Shown here: positions 41,443-50,374 of the stretch, one piece after another
Layout of the letters: the number at the start of each line of letters is the position of its first letter
How positions within the stretch are numbered: the stretch's first letter is position 1
Source: Macrococcus sp. DPC7161
GTDB lineage: Bacteria > Bacillota > Bacilli > Staphylococcales > Staphylococcaceae
Assembly: GCF_004117835.1 (NCBI RefSeq)
Contig: NZ_SDSC01000004.1
Span: 182,669 to 246,668, forward strand
Length of the DNA: 64,000 nucleotides
Reading direction: 5' to 3'
Program-made: the position numbers and the translations under genes
The notes under the pieces: model-generated
What the model was told of the DNA's origin: nothing
Database searches by the model: none
What the model saw: the letters and a program-made list of their open reading frames with translations, nothing else

Positions 41443-42576
41443 ATGGTTACGATGAATAAAAAATGGATGATGAGTATTGTAAGTATTTTCATATCTTTAG
41501 TCGTTTTGAGTTCAGCAATTGCAGTTGGTGTATTAGCAAAAAAACAATTTCATTTGAACAATCAACGACAAACAGTGATGGCGAAAGAAACGATACCTAA
41601 AGCAACTAATAAAAAAATGTACAAAGAAATTGATCAAATGTTAAAGAAAAATCACTTTAACGGTAATGTGTATGTGTTATATAAAAATAAAGAAATCATG
41701 AATCAAGCTTATGGATATGCTTCACCTGACCATTCTAAGCGATTAACAAAAGATAGTATGTATTTAATTGGCTCATCAAATAAGATGTTAACTGGGATGC
41801 TTATTAAACAACTTGAACTTGATGGAAAAATTAACGTTAATGATCCTGTAAAAAAATATATCCCCAACTTCCCATATGTAACAATTCGTATTAAAGATTT
41901 ATTACTACATCAAAGCGGACTGCAGCCGTTTAAAGCTCGAGAAGCAGGTCCTGGATTAGATGGTGCAGTTAAAAAAATTATTGAAAATGGTGTTAACCCA
42001 AAAAATTATGGTAAATTTGTATATAGAGATGTGAACTATATATTACTTGCAAAAGTAATTGAAAATGTGACACATCAACCTTATGAAGTCGTCTTACAAA
42101 ATAACGTTTTTAAGCCGCTTCATTTAAATCAATCTGGTTTTTTTGATAATCCAAACTTTAAACGTTATTTTGTTACAGGATTAAAATATTCAAACAATCA
42201 ATGGATTTATGACCCTGCCCAGTTTTTAGACCGTTTTTATGGTGCTGGTAATGTATATATGTCGAGTAAAGATATTGGTCAATTTGCGAATCAATTTATT
42301 CATGGAAAGTTATTTAATCCAGTCGTGATGCAACAAATCTTGTCTAATGATTTTACAGAACAAGCATATCGCTATGGTTTCTATAAAAAGCCAGGATACT
42401 ATCGTATGAGAGGCTATTTCTTTGATACGGATAGTGTATGTTGGTTTAATAGAAATGTTGTTGTAGTTTTGAATAATAATAAATTGAAACCTTCTGAAAT
42501 TAAAAATAATGAAAATTTATTAGGTAAAATATTTAAAAAAGTTGAAAAAAATATGAATCAAAAAGCTTATCAATAA
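41443..42576 (+). CDS. FmtA-like membrane-anchored serine hydrolase
   Basis: A 377-residue exported serine hydrolase with an N-terminal membrane helix (about residues 10-33) after KK. The catalytic SxxK is SSNK near 109-112 (LIGSSNKMLTG). Next come LLLHQSGL near 147 and Y-R-D (FVYRDVNYILLAKVIE near 190). DRFYGAGNVYMSSKDIGQF near 265 and YRYGFYKKPG near 310 are also conserved. Block order, spacing and the Y-x-D motif agree with S. aureus FmtA, which removes D-alanine from teichoic acids. The dlt operon adding D-alanine starts about 2.8 kb downstream. The ATG at 41443 gives MVTMNKK; ATG 41452 is an alternative. A weak site (GGGATGG) precedes it. Confidence 0.9.
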   Translation: MVTMNKKWMMSIVSIFISLVVLSSAIAVGVLAKKQFHLNNQRQTVMAKETIPKATNKKMYKEIDQMLKKNHFNGNVYVLYKNKEIMNQAYGYASPDHSKRLTKDSMYLIGSSNKMLTGMLIKQLELDGKINVNDPVKKYIPNFPYVTIRIKDLLLHQSGLQPFKAREAGPGLDGAVKKIIENGVNPKNYGKFVYRDVNYILLAKVIENVTHQPYEVVLQNNVFKPLHLNQSGFFDNPNFKRYFVTGLKYSNNQWIYDPAQFLDRFYGAGNVYMSSKDIGQFANQFIHGKLFNPVVMQQILSNDFTEQAYRYGFYKKPGYYRMRGYFFDTDSVCWFNRNVVVVLNNNKLKPSEIKNNENLLGKIFKKVEKNMNQKAYQ

Positions 42577-42588
42577 TTAATTAAAATT

Positions 42589-42625
42589 AAAGCGTCTAAG
42601 ACAATAATACTGTCTTAGACGCTTT
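42589..42625. terminator. Bidirectional terminator after the FmtA-like pair
   Basis: A perfect 15-bp stem AAAGCGTCTAAGACA (42589-42603) with TGTCTTAGACGCTTT (42611-42625), with A/T runs on each side. It serves the convergent DUF3055 gene too. Confidence 0.9.
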
Positions 42626-42653
42626 ATTATTTTTATTTAGTTATGAATAAAAA

Positions 42654-42917
42654 TTAGCCGATGACATCATTAAGAAATGATTTAATTTCTTCAGCATCGG
42701 TCTCTGACACTCCCAGTGCGTATTCAATATATCCTGGCTCTTCTAAATCATCACGACCAATAATACCGAATTTATTGGATTGTGTGTTTAATACGATGGT
42801 CTTGCCGTAATGGCGGTCAGTTTGAATCAAAGTAAGATCATGTCTACTTTCGCCTACAAAACTTACAAATCTAATTTTCGCATTTTCTTCATCATCATAT
42901 AAGAATAAATCTATCAT
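42654..42917 (-). CDS. DUF3055-family protein
   Basis: An 87-residue conserved protein of unknown function. It starts MIDLFLYDDEENAKIRFVSF and contains the family hallmark TLIQTDRHYGKTIVLNTQSNKFGIIGRDDLEEPG. The second of two adjacent ATGs (42917) is preferred because GGAGG lies 6 bases ahead of it. It is a small cytoplasmic protein, encoded divergently from the DUF86 gene, as in other staphylococci. Confidence 0.88.
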   Translation of the reverse strand: MIDLFLYDDEENAKIRFVSFVGESRHDLTLIQTDRHYGKTIVLNTQSNKFGIIGRDDLEEPGYIEYALGVSETDAEEIKSFLNDVIG

Positions 42918-43000
42918 CATTTACCTCCAGTTCACCATTTAGTATACATTGAAGTGTACATGAATTCAAAATTTGATAAACTATTCATGGAGGCGATGAA

Positions 43001-43438
43001 ATGTATTTTGTGGATCAAGAAGTATTAAATGAAAAGTTAGACTATATTGATGGTTTGGCGAATCGAGTTGAATTAGAAACAGGGTTTGCATTAGAGCGTG
43101 TATGCCATATGTTAATTGAAAGTGTCGTTGATGTTGGAAATATGATTATTGACGGATTTATTATGAGGGATCCTGGCAGTTATCAAGATGTAATCGACAT
43201 TTTAGAAATGGAACATGTAATTTCAACAGAACACAAAGTAATGATAAGTAATACATTATACTTAAGACAATGGTTTGTAAGAGATTATATCAATATTAAA
43301 CATGATGAAGTGAAGCGTGTATTTTTAGATAATATTGATGCGTATCAATCATTTAAGGAATCAGTAAATACATTTATTGAAAAAGAATTACCGCCAGTAA
43401 CTGCATTTGGAAAGGGTGGAAAAAATGAAAAAATATAA
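43001..43438 (+). CDS. DUF86/HepT-like HEPN protein (YutE-like)
   Basis: A 145-residue all-helical HEPN-fold protein of the DUF86 family. The putative RNase motif R-x4-6-H is only loosely matched ([28 protein letters not shown]). HepT toxins of this family pair with MntA antitoxins, but no nucleotidyltransferase partner gene is adjacent. The gene belongs to the conserved core pair yutE-yutF, so a housekeeping role is more likely than a toxin. RBS GGAGGCG. It overlaps the next gene by 14 bases. Confidence 0.85.
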   Translation: MYFVDQEVLNEKLDYIDGLANRVELETGFALERVCHMLIESVVDVGNMIIDGFIMRDPGSYQDVIDILEMEHVISTEHKVMISNTLYLRQWFVRDYINIKHDEVKRVFLDNIDAYQSFKESVNTFIEKELPPVTAFGKGGKNEKI

Positions 43439-44207
43439 AGGATTCTTTTTAGACTTAGATGGAACGATGTACGCAGGTACGCGTGTAATTGAAGGTGCTA
43501 AAGAATTTATTGATTATTTAGCCCAAGAACAAATTCCATATTTATTTGTGACAAATAATGCTTCAAAAACACCTGAAGAAGTAAGTGATAAATTAACGAA
43601 AATGGGCTTTGTTTCAACACCTAATAACGTAGTAACAAGTGCAATGGCAACGGCTTCTTATATTAAAGAAACCTCACCAGGTGCTTCAGTTTATTGTATC
43701 GGTGGTTCGGGTATTAAAACAGCTTTAAAAGAAGAAGGACTCGTATTAAAAGATGACGAACATGTGGACTATGTGGTAATCGGTTTAGATGTTGAAATCA
43801 ATTATGAGAAATTAGCGGTTGCATGTTTAGCAGTTCGTAACGGAGCGAAGTTTATTTCAACGAATCCAGATTTATCAATTCCAACTGAACGTGGATTTTT
43901 ACCAGGTAATGGTGCTTTAACAAGTGTTGTTTCTGTATCGACTGGTGTGACACCTATGTTTATTGGTAAACCTAATGCACCAATAATGAACAAAGCCATT
44001 GAGATGATTGGTTTAAATAAATCAGACGTCGTAATGGTTGGAGATTTATATATGACCGATATTATGAGTGGCATTAATGCTGGCATTGATACGTTGCATG
44101 TCCAAACGGGTGTATCAACATATGATCAAGTTATGCAAGAAAAAGTACCGCCAACATATTCAGTGAAAGACTTGAATGAAGTCTTAAAGTATTATACAGA
44201 AGGTTAA
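43425..44207 (+). CDS. HAD-superfamily phosphatase, NagD/YutF-like
   Basis: A 260-residue HAD hydrolase of the class IIA (NagD/AraL) type. Motif I is [12 protein letters not shown] (6-17), motif II TNNASKT near 45, and motif [21 protein letters not shown]... [18 protein letters not shown] near 185-225. Relatives dephosphorylate sugar or nucleotide monophosphates; specificity is not readable. The ATG at 43425 follows AAAGGGTGG. The longer frame begins upstream of that site. It is translated in overlap with the DUF86 gene. Confidence 0.92.
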   Translation: MKKYKGFFLDLDGTMYAGTRVIEGAKEFIDYLAQEQIPYLFVTNNASKTPEEVSDKLTKMGFVSTPNNVVTSAMATASYIKETSPGASVYCIGGSGIKTALKEEGLVLKDDEHVDYVVIGLDVEINYEKLAVACLAVRNGAKFISTNPDLSIPTERGFLPGNGALTSVVSVSTGVTPMFIGKPNAPIMNKAIEMIGLNKSDVVMVGDLYMTDIMSGINAGIDTLHVQTGVSTYDQVMQEKVPPTYSVKDLNEVLKYYTEG

Positions 44208-44211
44208 TATT

Positions 44212-45165
44212 ATGAAAATATTAATCACGAGAAAGTTACCTGAAAAATTCATTAATCAACTTAGTGATTATAAAGTTGATATGTATGATAGCACGTTAGA
44301 ACCGATGCCAAAGGACTTATTGAATAAAAAAGCAAAGCAAAGTGATATCGTTATTACCATGTTAAGTGATCAAATTGATGAGTCGTTTTTAAAAGAGAAT
44401 AGACATTTAAAGGCTATTATCAATCTAGCAGTTGGTTATGACAATATTGATATTGATTGCGCGCATGAATTAGGCATTATCGTTTGCAATACACCAGATG
44501 TACTTACAGAAACTACGGCGGAACTTGCTTTTACATTAATGCTCACTACTGCGAGAAGAGTGATTGAGGCGAGTCAAATGTTACATAATGGTAAATGGGT
44601 AGGGTGGTCACCTTACTTATTAGCAGGCAGTGATGTTCATCATAAGACAGTTGGTATTTTTGGTATGGGGAAAATTGGTTTAGCTTTTGCCAGAAGATGC
44701 AAAGGCTTTGAAATGAATGTATTATATCATAACCGTTCAAAGTCAAAAGAAGCGGCATCTGTGAATGCAACTTATGTTTCATTTGAAGAATTATTAGAAA
44801 AAAGTGACTACATCATTTGTTGTGCGCCTTTAACAGAATCAACAAAAGGTATTTTTAATCAATCCGCTTTTAAGAAGATGAAAAAAACAGCTTATTTTAT
44901 TAATATTGGCCGAGGTGGACACGTTGTAGAGCATGATTTATTGCATGCGATTCAAGATGGTGATATTCTAGGTGCAGGATTAGATGTGTATCAAACGGAA
45001 CCGATTGATATGAACCATCCATTTTTAAATGAACCTAATATTACAATGTTACCGCATATCGGAAGTAGTACAACTGAAACAAGAGATGCGATGATTCAGG
45101 TGTGTATTGATAATGCATTAAGTATTGCTAGAGGAAAGCAACCAAAGACACAAATTATAATTTAA
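44212..45165 (+). CDS. D-isomer-specific 2-hydroxyacid dehydrogenase
   Basis: A 317-residue NAD(P)-dependent dehydrogenase of the glyoxylate/hydroxypyruvate reductase type. The nucleotide-binding GMGKIGLAFARR is near 150-161. Catalytic residues are Arg in NIGRGGHVVEHD near 233, Glu in VYQTEP near 263 and His in LPHIGSSTTETRDAM near 282. It begins 4 bases after the HAD gene. The substrate is probably glyoxylate or hydroxypyruvate by family. A hairpin follows. Confidence 0.92.
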   Translation: MKILITRKLPEKFINQLSDYKVDMYDSTLEPMPKDLLNKKAKQSDIVITMLSDQIDESFLKENRHLKAIINLAVGYDNIDIDCAHELGIIVCNTPDVLTETTAELAFTLMLTTARRVIEASQMLHNGKWVGWSPYLLAGSDVHHKTVGIFGMGKIGLAFARRCKGFEMNVLYHNRSKSKEAASVNATYVSFEELLEKSDYIICCAPLTESTKGIFNQSAFKKMKKTAYFINIGRGGHVVEHDLLHAIQDGDILGAGLDVYQTEPIDMNHPFLNEPNITMLPHIGSSTTETRDAMIQVCIDNALSIARGKQPKTQIII

Positions 45166-45180
45166 TCCATTAATAAATTC

Positions 45181-45218
45181 CAACGTACAAATCTTTATGA
45201 AATGTACGTTGTTTTGGG
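45181..45218 (+). terminator. Terminator after the hydroxyacid dehydrogenase gene
   Basis: A 9-bp perfect stem CAACGTACA/TGTACGTTG (45181-45189, 45203-45211), followed by TTTTGGGTTTT. The T-run is interrupted, so efficiency may be moderate. Confidence 0.65.
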
Positions 45219-45343
45219 TTTTATGTTGTTTTATTTTATAATCGTGACAAAAATGTGAACGAAATGATTACGATAAAACCAACGATTTGTAAGTAAATGG
45301 TGCATATGCATGCAAAAATATTTAATTAATCTAATATTAACAT

Positions 45344-45371
45344 TTGAAATATAATTGTAATATTATATAAT
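45344..45371 (+). promoter_or_regulatory. Probable dlt operon promoter
   Basis: TTGAAA (45344-45349), 16-base spacer, TATAAT (45366-45371), 28 bases before the dltX start codon. The upstream 130 bases are AT-rich with no gene. Confidence 0.7.
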
Positions 45372-45399
45372 AAGTTCATTGATTATAAGAGGTGAACAT

Positions 45400-45522
45400 A
45401 TGAAAAATGAAAATTTAAAGTTGTTTTTATTAACCTTATTATATCTATCGATTTTATTTGCGCTATTTTGGATTTATGCAGGTGGCGTTGTTGAAAATAA
45501 CTTTATTTATAATGAATTTTAA
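45400..45522 (+). CDS. dltX: D-alanylation small membrane peptide DltX
   Basis: A 40-residue peptide starting after AGAGGTGA. A single hydrophobic helix (about residues 8-27, LFLLTLLYLSILFALFWIYA) is followed by GG and the invariant C-terminal motif FIYNEF. That motif identifies DltX, which works with DltB and DltD at the membrane in D-alanine transfer to teichoic acids; its C-terminus is proposed to act as an acyl intermediate. It lies 14 bases upstream of dltA. Short length explains why gene finders often miss it. Confidence 0.93.
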   Translation: MKNENLKLFLLTLLYLSILFALFWIYAGGVVENNFIYNEF

Positions 45523-45536
45523 TTGAGGTGAAAAAA

Positions 45537-46961
45537 ATGGATTTATTAAAGCGAATTAATGAAATTACAGAAACATCACCAGATAAATTATGTTTTATTC
45601 ACCGTGATGAAACAATGACGTATGGTGAGCTCAATGGTTATTCTAATGATTTAGCAGACAAGTTAAAGCATTCCAATAAACCATTAATTGTTTACGGCCA
45701 TATGTCAAAATGGATGATTGTAGGGATGATAGCTGGATTGAAGAGTGGATTAGGTTATGTGCCTATTGATACATCAATTCCAATGGATCGTGTTGAAAAA
45801 ATCATCGAAAAAGTACAACCTGAATTTATTTTAGGTGCTGCGCCAATTACATTTGATGGTATAGAAACTATTCAACCTGAAACATTAGCAATGTCAGATA
45901 TCAAATTTGACGGAATTAAAGAAGATGATGTTGCTTATACAATTTTCACTTCAGGTTCAACAGGTATGCCAAAAGGTGTTAGCATTTTAATGGCATCTTT
46001 AAATGAATTTACTGAATGGATGAACGGTTTATATATTAATCAAGAAGAAAACTATTGGTTAAACCAAGCACCGCTTTCATTTGACTTATCAGTAATGGCA
46101 GTTTATCCTTCTTTAGTAACGGGCAGCGCGCTTGTAATGATTGATAAAGAAATGATTAAAAAACCAGCAATGATTTATGAAACTTTAAATAAATACCCAA
46201 TTTCAGCGTGGGTTTCAACACCTTCATTCATGGAAATGGGATTATTATTACCAAACTTTGATGAATCACATTATCCAAACTTGAAACATTTCTATTTCTG
46301 TGGAGAAGTGTTAAAACATAAGACAGCACAAAGTTTATTTAATAAATTCTCAAATAGTGCAATCTACAATACATATGGTCCTACTGAGGCAACAGTTGCT
46401 GTTACTGGGATTCAATTAACAAAAGAAATTATTGAAACATACAATCCACTACCAGTTGGTTATGCGAGAAACAATGTGACGCTTTCTTTAACGGATGAAT
46501 CAGAATTAGTCATTGCTGGTAAGGCAGTGAGTATTGGTTACGTTAAAGACGAAGAAAAAACAAAAGCACAATTCTATACTGAAAATAATGTACGCCACTA
46601 TAAAACAGGTGATAAGGCAAGCATACAAGATGGCCTTGTTTTTATAAATGGCCGTATTGATTATCAAATCAAATTAAATGGTTATCGTATGGAATTAGAA
46701 GAAATTGAACACACGATTACGGAATTAGAAGGTGTTGCACAAGCAGTTGTGACACCGATTGAAAAACAAGGCAAAGTACAATTTTTAATTGCTTCAGTCG
46801 TACTGAATGACCAAACAGTAGATGAAGCGGCGATTAAAGCAGCATTACAAACAAAATTACCTGAATATATGATTCCAAGAAAAATCAATATTACAGATAT
46901 GATACCGATGACACCAAACGGTAAAATAGATAGAAAACAATTAAAAGAGGTTCTTTCATGA
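45537..46961 (+). CDS. dltA: D-alanine--D-alanyl carrier protein ligase
   Basis: A 474-residue adenylating enzyme that activates D-alanine with ATP and loads it onto DltC. Adenylation motifs are the P-loop FTSGSTGMPKGV near 142-153, NQAPLSFDLSVMA near 180, YNTYGPTEATVAV near 280, the hinge GRIDYQIKLNGYRMELEEIE near 370, and the catalytic lysine in TPNGKIDRKQL near 460. The ATG at 45537 is 8 bases after GAGG; the GTG at 45528 overlaps it. It overlaps dltB by 4 bases. Confidence 0.97.
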   Translation: MDLLKRINEITETSPDKLCFIHRDETMTYGELNGYSNDLADKLKHSNKPLIVYGHMSKWMIVGMIAGLKSGLGYVPIDTSIPMDRVEKIIEKVQPEFILGAAPITFDGIETIQPETLAMSDIKFDGIKEDDVAYTIFTSGSTGMPKGVSILMASLNEFTEWMNGLYINQEENYWLNQAPLSFDLSVMAVYPSLVTGSALVMIDKEMIKKPAMIYETLNKYPISAWVSTPSFMEMGLLLPNFDESHYPNLKHFYFCGEVLKHKTAQSLFNKFSNSAIYNTYGPTEATVAVTGIQLTKEIIETYNPLPVGYARNNVTLSLTDESELVIAGKAVSIGYVKDEEKTKAQFYTENNVRHYKTGDKASIQDGLVFINGRIDYQIKLNGYRMELEEIEHTITELEGVAQAVVTPIEKQGKVQFLIASVVLNDQTVDEAAIKAALQTKLPEYMIPRKINITDMIPMTPNGKIDRKQLKEVLS

Positions 46962-48172
46962 TTCCTTATGGCGATTTTCTATTTTTCTTTATAGCATTAG
47001 GGCTATTATTACCGGTCATTTTATTAGGATTCTTTGGGAAACGTAACGATATTTTAAATACCATTGTGACCTTTATTATGATCATGTTGATTTTTAAGGA
47101 TCCTAATAAAAATTTATTTAATATTTCGATATTATCTTACGAAATGGTTAGCTTCATTTTGTTTGTAGTGTTCCAAATTGTACTGATAAAGTCTTATGTA
47201 AAGATTGTAAAAACGAAAAATACTTCAAGTATTTTTTACACAGTAATTTTCTTATCAATTTTACCTTTAGCAATTGTAAAAATTGTGCAAAGTTCAATGT
47301 TTGGTTTTCATTCTGTTCAAGTAAATGGATTGCCGATTAAATCAATGATTGGTTTCTTAGGTATCTCTTACATTATGTTTAAATGTATTCAAATATTAAT
47401 GGAAATCCGTGATAAGCGTATAAAAGAGATAAAAGTATTTGATGTAGTACGTTTCTTAACGTTTTTCCCTACGATTTCATCTGGACCAATCGATCGTTTT
47501 AAACGTTTTAACAAAGATGAAACTAAAGGATTTACGAGAGAGAAATATTTAGATTTACTTCAAAAAGCAATTCACTATATTTTTATGGGCTTTTTGTATA
47601 AATACATTATTGCTTATTTAATCAATCAAAAAGTCATTTTGATGATTAACTTTGATAGTGCATCGTTGTTTATGAAATTGATTTACATGTATGCCTATAG
47701 TTTCTATTTATTCTTTGACTTTGCAGGGTATTCTTTATTTGCAATTGCATTTAGTTATATTATGGGTATTGAAACACCTCCTAACTTTAATCAACCTTTC
47801 AAATCAAAGAATATTAAAGACTTCTGGAATCGTTGGCATATGAGTTTATCATTCTGGTTCAGAGACATGGTTTACATGCGTTTTGTATTCTTTGTTACAA
47901 AGAAGAAGTTAATTAAAGATAAGCTATTAATTTCAAATATTGGCTTTATGTTAAACTTTATGATTATGGGTATTTGGCACGGTGTCGAATGGTTTTATAT
48001 TGTATATGGTTTGTACCATGGTGTATTATTTGTAGCGTATGGTTACTATGAACAGTATAGAAAGAAACACCCATACAAAATTAATGCGAAGGTAATGGAT
48101 ATCATTGGTATTATCATTACATTCCATGTTGTCGCATTCGGCTTTTTAATCTTTTCAGGAAAACTATTTTAG
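46958..48172 (+). CDS. dltB: D-alanyl transfer membrane acyltransferase DltB (MBOAT)
   Basis: A 404-residue multi-spanning MBOAT-family acyltransferase with about eleven hydrophobic segments. The catalytic histidine lies in the conserved GIWHGVEWFYIVYGLYHG near 334-351. The re-entrant motif FFPTISSGPIDRF near 166 and DFWNRWHMSLSFWFRD near 286 are also present. It moves the D-alanyl group from DltC across the membrane. Start overlaps dltA (ATGA). Confidence 0.97.
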   Translation: MIPYGDFLFFFIALGLLLPVILLGFFGKRNDILNTIVTFIMIMLIFKDPNKNLFNISILSYEMVSFILFVVFQIVLIKSYVKIVKTKNTSSIFYTVIFLSILPLAIVKIVQSSMFGFHSVQVNGLPIKSMIGFLGISYIMFKCIQILMEIRDKRIKEIKVFDVVRFLTFFPTISSGPIDRFKRFNKDETKGFTREKYLDLLQKAIHYIFMGFLYKYIIAYLINQKVILMINFDSASLFMKLIYMYAYSFYLFFDFAGYSLFAIAFSYIMGIETPPNFNQPFKSKNIKDFWNRWHMSLSFWFRDMVYMRFVFFVTKKKLIKDKLLISNIGFMLNFMIMGIWHGVEWFYIVYGLYHGVLFVAYGYYEQYRKKHPYKINAKVMDIIGIIITFHVVAFGFLIFSGKLF

Positions 48173-48183
48173 GAGTGATTTAA

Positions 48184-48420
48184 ATGGAATTTAGAGATCA
48201 AGTATTAAATTTATTAGCAGAAGTAGCAGAAAACGATATCGTAAAAACAAACCCAGACGTACGCATTTTTGACGAAGGTATTTTAGATTCATTTGCAACA
48301 GTTGGTTTATTATTAGAAATTAATGAACAATTAGATATCGATGTAACAATTACAGATTTCGATCGTGATGAATGGGCAACGCCAAATATGATCGTTAAAG
48401 TATTAGAAGATTTAAAATGA
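48184..48420 (+). CDS. dltC: D-alanyl carrier protein
   Basis: A 78-residue acyl-carrier-type protein. The phosphopantetheine serine is near residue 36 in the motif [15 protein letters not shown]. It carries D-alanine as a thioester between DltA and DltB. RBS AGGAGTG. Its stop overlaps the dltD start by 4 bases (ATGA). Confidence 0.96.
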   Translation: MEFRDQVLNLLAEVAENDIVKTNPDVRIFDEGILDSFATVGLLLEINEQLDIDVTITDFDRDEWATPNMIVKVLEDLK

Positions 48421-49583
48421 TAAAGAAATTTTTACCGGCACTGATCAGTTTCTTGATTTTTGGTATTTTTATATTGTTGCCACCAGAAGTCATCAAAAAA
48501 GACTTACCATTCAAAATTACGACAAGTAACGGTGCCAACTTGAATGAGACAACTTTTAAAGGGCGTACCATTCAGTCTGTCATGTTTAATGATAATAAAT
48601 ATTATCCGATTTTTGGTTCAAGTGAATTAGAAAAATTAGACCCATTTCACCCAATGCATGTTTTTAAACAATTGAACGTTGGTAAGACACCGTTCCTTAT
48701 TGGTACTGGTGGTTCGACGGATTTAATTCATGCAATCAATATTGGTAGCCGTATTGGTGAAATTAAAGATAAGAAATTTGCGATTATCATTTCACCACAA
48801 TGGTTTACAAAAACAGGAATTGACGATAATAACTTTTCGGCAAGATATTCACAATTACAACTGGATTACTTTTTAAATAATCCAAATGTACCGGATAAAT
48901 TAAAACGCCGAATGAGCACTAGATTGTTAGATTTTACAATGACTAAAAAAGATCCACTTGTGAGAAGTTATGCTTACAATCAACCTAAAATTGTTGATGA
49001 AGAAGCGACGATAGCTGATAGTTTATATTCAAATTTACTTGAGAAAAACGATATTGTGAAATCTAAAATGATGACACCACATAATCGTTTCAGAAAAGTA
49101 GACCAAGTGGATTTAAAAGGTCAAGATTGGTATCAAATTAGAGAAACAGCAGTTGAGTATGGTAGTAAACAAGCAACGAATAACCCATACTTTATGAGAA
49201 ATAAATATTGGAATATGATTCAACATCATAAAAAGAAACTTTATCGTCCAGATGAGTTTTATGTAGATTCAAAAGAATTTGAAGATTTTCAACTACTATT
49301 AGATGTATTAAAAGCATCTAAGGCTGACCCGTTAATCATTTCAATACCAGCAAATGCTAAATGGTATGATCATATTGGTATTGATTCGAAAAAACGTTGG
49401 AAAGTTTACGATAAAATTCATGCAATGGTAGATAAAGAAGGATTTGATTTTTATGATGCAACCAATAAAGAGTATGAACCTTATTTCTTAAGTGATGCAG
49501 TTCATATTGGTTGGAAAGGTTGGGCTTATATTGATGAACAAATGATTCGTCATATTAATAATAAGCCGATTCAATTTAACTAA
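48417..49583 (+). CDS. dltD: D-alanyl transfer protein DltD
   Basis: A 388-residue extracellular protein anchored by one N-terminal helix (about 5-24). The catalytic serine is in [14 protein letters not shown] near 62-75, and the Asp-His pair near the C-terminus is in [12 protein letters not shown] near 360. It completes D-alanine transfer to lipoteichoic acid outside the cell. Last gene of dltXABCD, followed by a strong terminator. Confidence 0.96.
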   Translation: MIKKFLPALISFLIFGIFILLPPEVIKKDLPFKITTSNGANLNETTFKGRTIQSVMFNDNKYYPIFGSSELEKLDPFHPMHVFKQLNVGKTPFLIGTGGSTDLIHAINIGSRIGEIKDKKFAIIISPQWFTKTGIDDNNFSARYSQLQLDYFLNNPNVPDKLKRRMSTRLLDFTMTKKDPLVRSYAYNQPKIVDEEATIADSLYSNLLEKNDIVKSKMMTPHNRFRKVDQVDLKGQDWYQIRETAVEYGSKQATNNPYFMRNKYWNMIQHHKKKLYRPDEFYVDSKEFEDFQLLLDVLKASKADPLIISIPANAKWYDHIGIDSKKRWKVYDKIHAMVDKEGFDFYDATNKEYEPYFLSDAVHIGWKGWAYIDEQMIRHINNKPIQFN

Positions 49584-49604
49584 TCTTTCTGAGGATAAAT
49601 TAAT

Positions 49605-49638
49605 AAGCGCTAAGAATGTAAAAACATTTTTAGCGCTT
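49605..49638. terminator. Terminator after dltD
   Basis: A 15-bp stem AAGCGCTAAGAATGT (49605-49619) with ACATTTTTAGCGCTT (49624-49638), one G-U, followed by TATTATT. It may also serve the convergent YuzD-like gene. Confidence 0.8.
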
Positions 49639-49673
49639 TATTATTGAATATGAGCTGTTTGATATGATTTATA

Positions 49674-49979
49674 TTAATAGTGTGAATCGACATATTTTGT
49701 TACTTGAGGTAACTGAATATATCCGTCTGCAACGATATTGTCATCCATTGTAATTAAAGGATAAAATAATTCGTCGTCATTGATTTTTTCGATATATGAT
49801 TGATCAATATCACTAACATCTTCAGCATTCATAATATCGATGTATGAATAGTTGAATTGAAGATTTGGATATTTGCGTTCTAAATTCGGTTTGATCCAAT
49901 CAAAGATATCTTTAGAAGTCGGTGCATTCACACAACTCGCACAAACAATATCAGCACCAAATACTTTAACATTTATCAT
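49674..49979 (-). CDS. YuzD-like DUF1462 protein
   Basis: A 101-residue protein of the YuzD/DUF1462 family with a thioredoxin-like outline. An N-terminal CASC motif (residues 13-16, [23 protein letters not shown]) is present and [14 protein letters not shown] near 72 resembles the cis-proline region. It is encoded divergently from nfu, which matches the Bacillus and staphylococcal arrangement. A role in Fe-S or thiol metabolism is plausible but unproven. RBS AAGGGGGAT. Confidence 0.87.
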   Translation of the reverse strand: MINVKVFGADIVCASCVNAPTSKDIFDWIKPNLERKYPNLQFNYSYIDIMNAEDVSDIDQSYIEKINDDELFYPLITMDDNIVADGYIQLPQVTKYVDSHY

Positions 49980-50075
49980 AATAAAACATCCCCCTTAAAC
50001 AAAATAAATAAATATGCTATAGTTATTATATTATACTATGTATACAAAAGAATAGTCATGAAAGTGAGTGAGAAT

Positions 50076-50315
50076 ATGTCGAACGAAACGACAATGTTTG
50101 ATGCAGTTAATGAAGTATTAGAAAAATTACGTCCATTCTTATTACGAGATGGTGGCGATTGTGAATTAGTAGATGTAGAAGATGGTATCGTAAAATTAAG
50201 ATTACTAGGTGCATGTGGGACATGTCCATCGTCAACAATTACTTTAAAAGCAGGTATTGAGCGTGCTTTATTAGAAGAAGTACCTGGTGTTGTTGAAGTA
50301 GAACAAGTATTTTAA
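50076..50315 (+). CDS. nfu: Nfu-type Fe-S cluster carrier
   Basis: A 79-residue NifU C-terminal-domain protein with the cluster-binding CxxC in [23 protein letters not shown]. It delivers Fe-S clusters to targets such as aconitase in S. aureus. The ATG at 50076 ([11 protein letters not shown]) matches the short staphylococcal form better than the in-frame ATG at 50058. Confidence 0.94.
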   Translation: MSNETTMFDAVNEVLEKLRPFLLRDGGDCELVDVEDGIVKLRLLGACGTCPSSTITLKAGIERALLEEVPGVVEVEQVF

Positions 50316-50337
50316 ATTTATTAGAATAATAGAGTCA

Positions 50338-50371
50338 AAAAGGGTTAAGGCAAATTTGCCTTAACCCTTTT
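50338..50371. terminator. Bidirectional terminator between nfu and the NDH-like gene
   Basis: A perfect 17-bp palindrome, AAAAGGGTTAAGGCAAA with its complement (50338-50354, 50355-50371), with A/T tails on both sides. Confidence 0.9.
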
Positions 50372-50374
50372 AAT

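Noticed and set aside
40350..42576. FmtA-like genes as beta-lactamases conferring resistance
   Set aside because: The second motif is Y-x-D and the overall blocks follow FmtA; nothing specific for a resistance beta-lactamase is seen.
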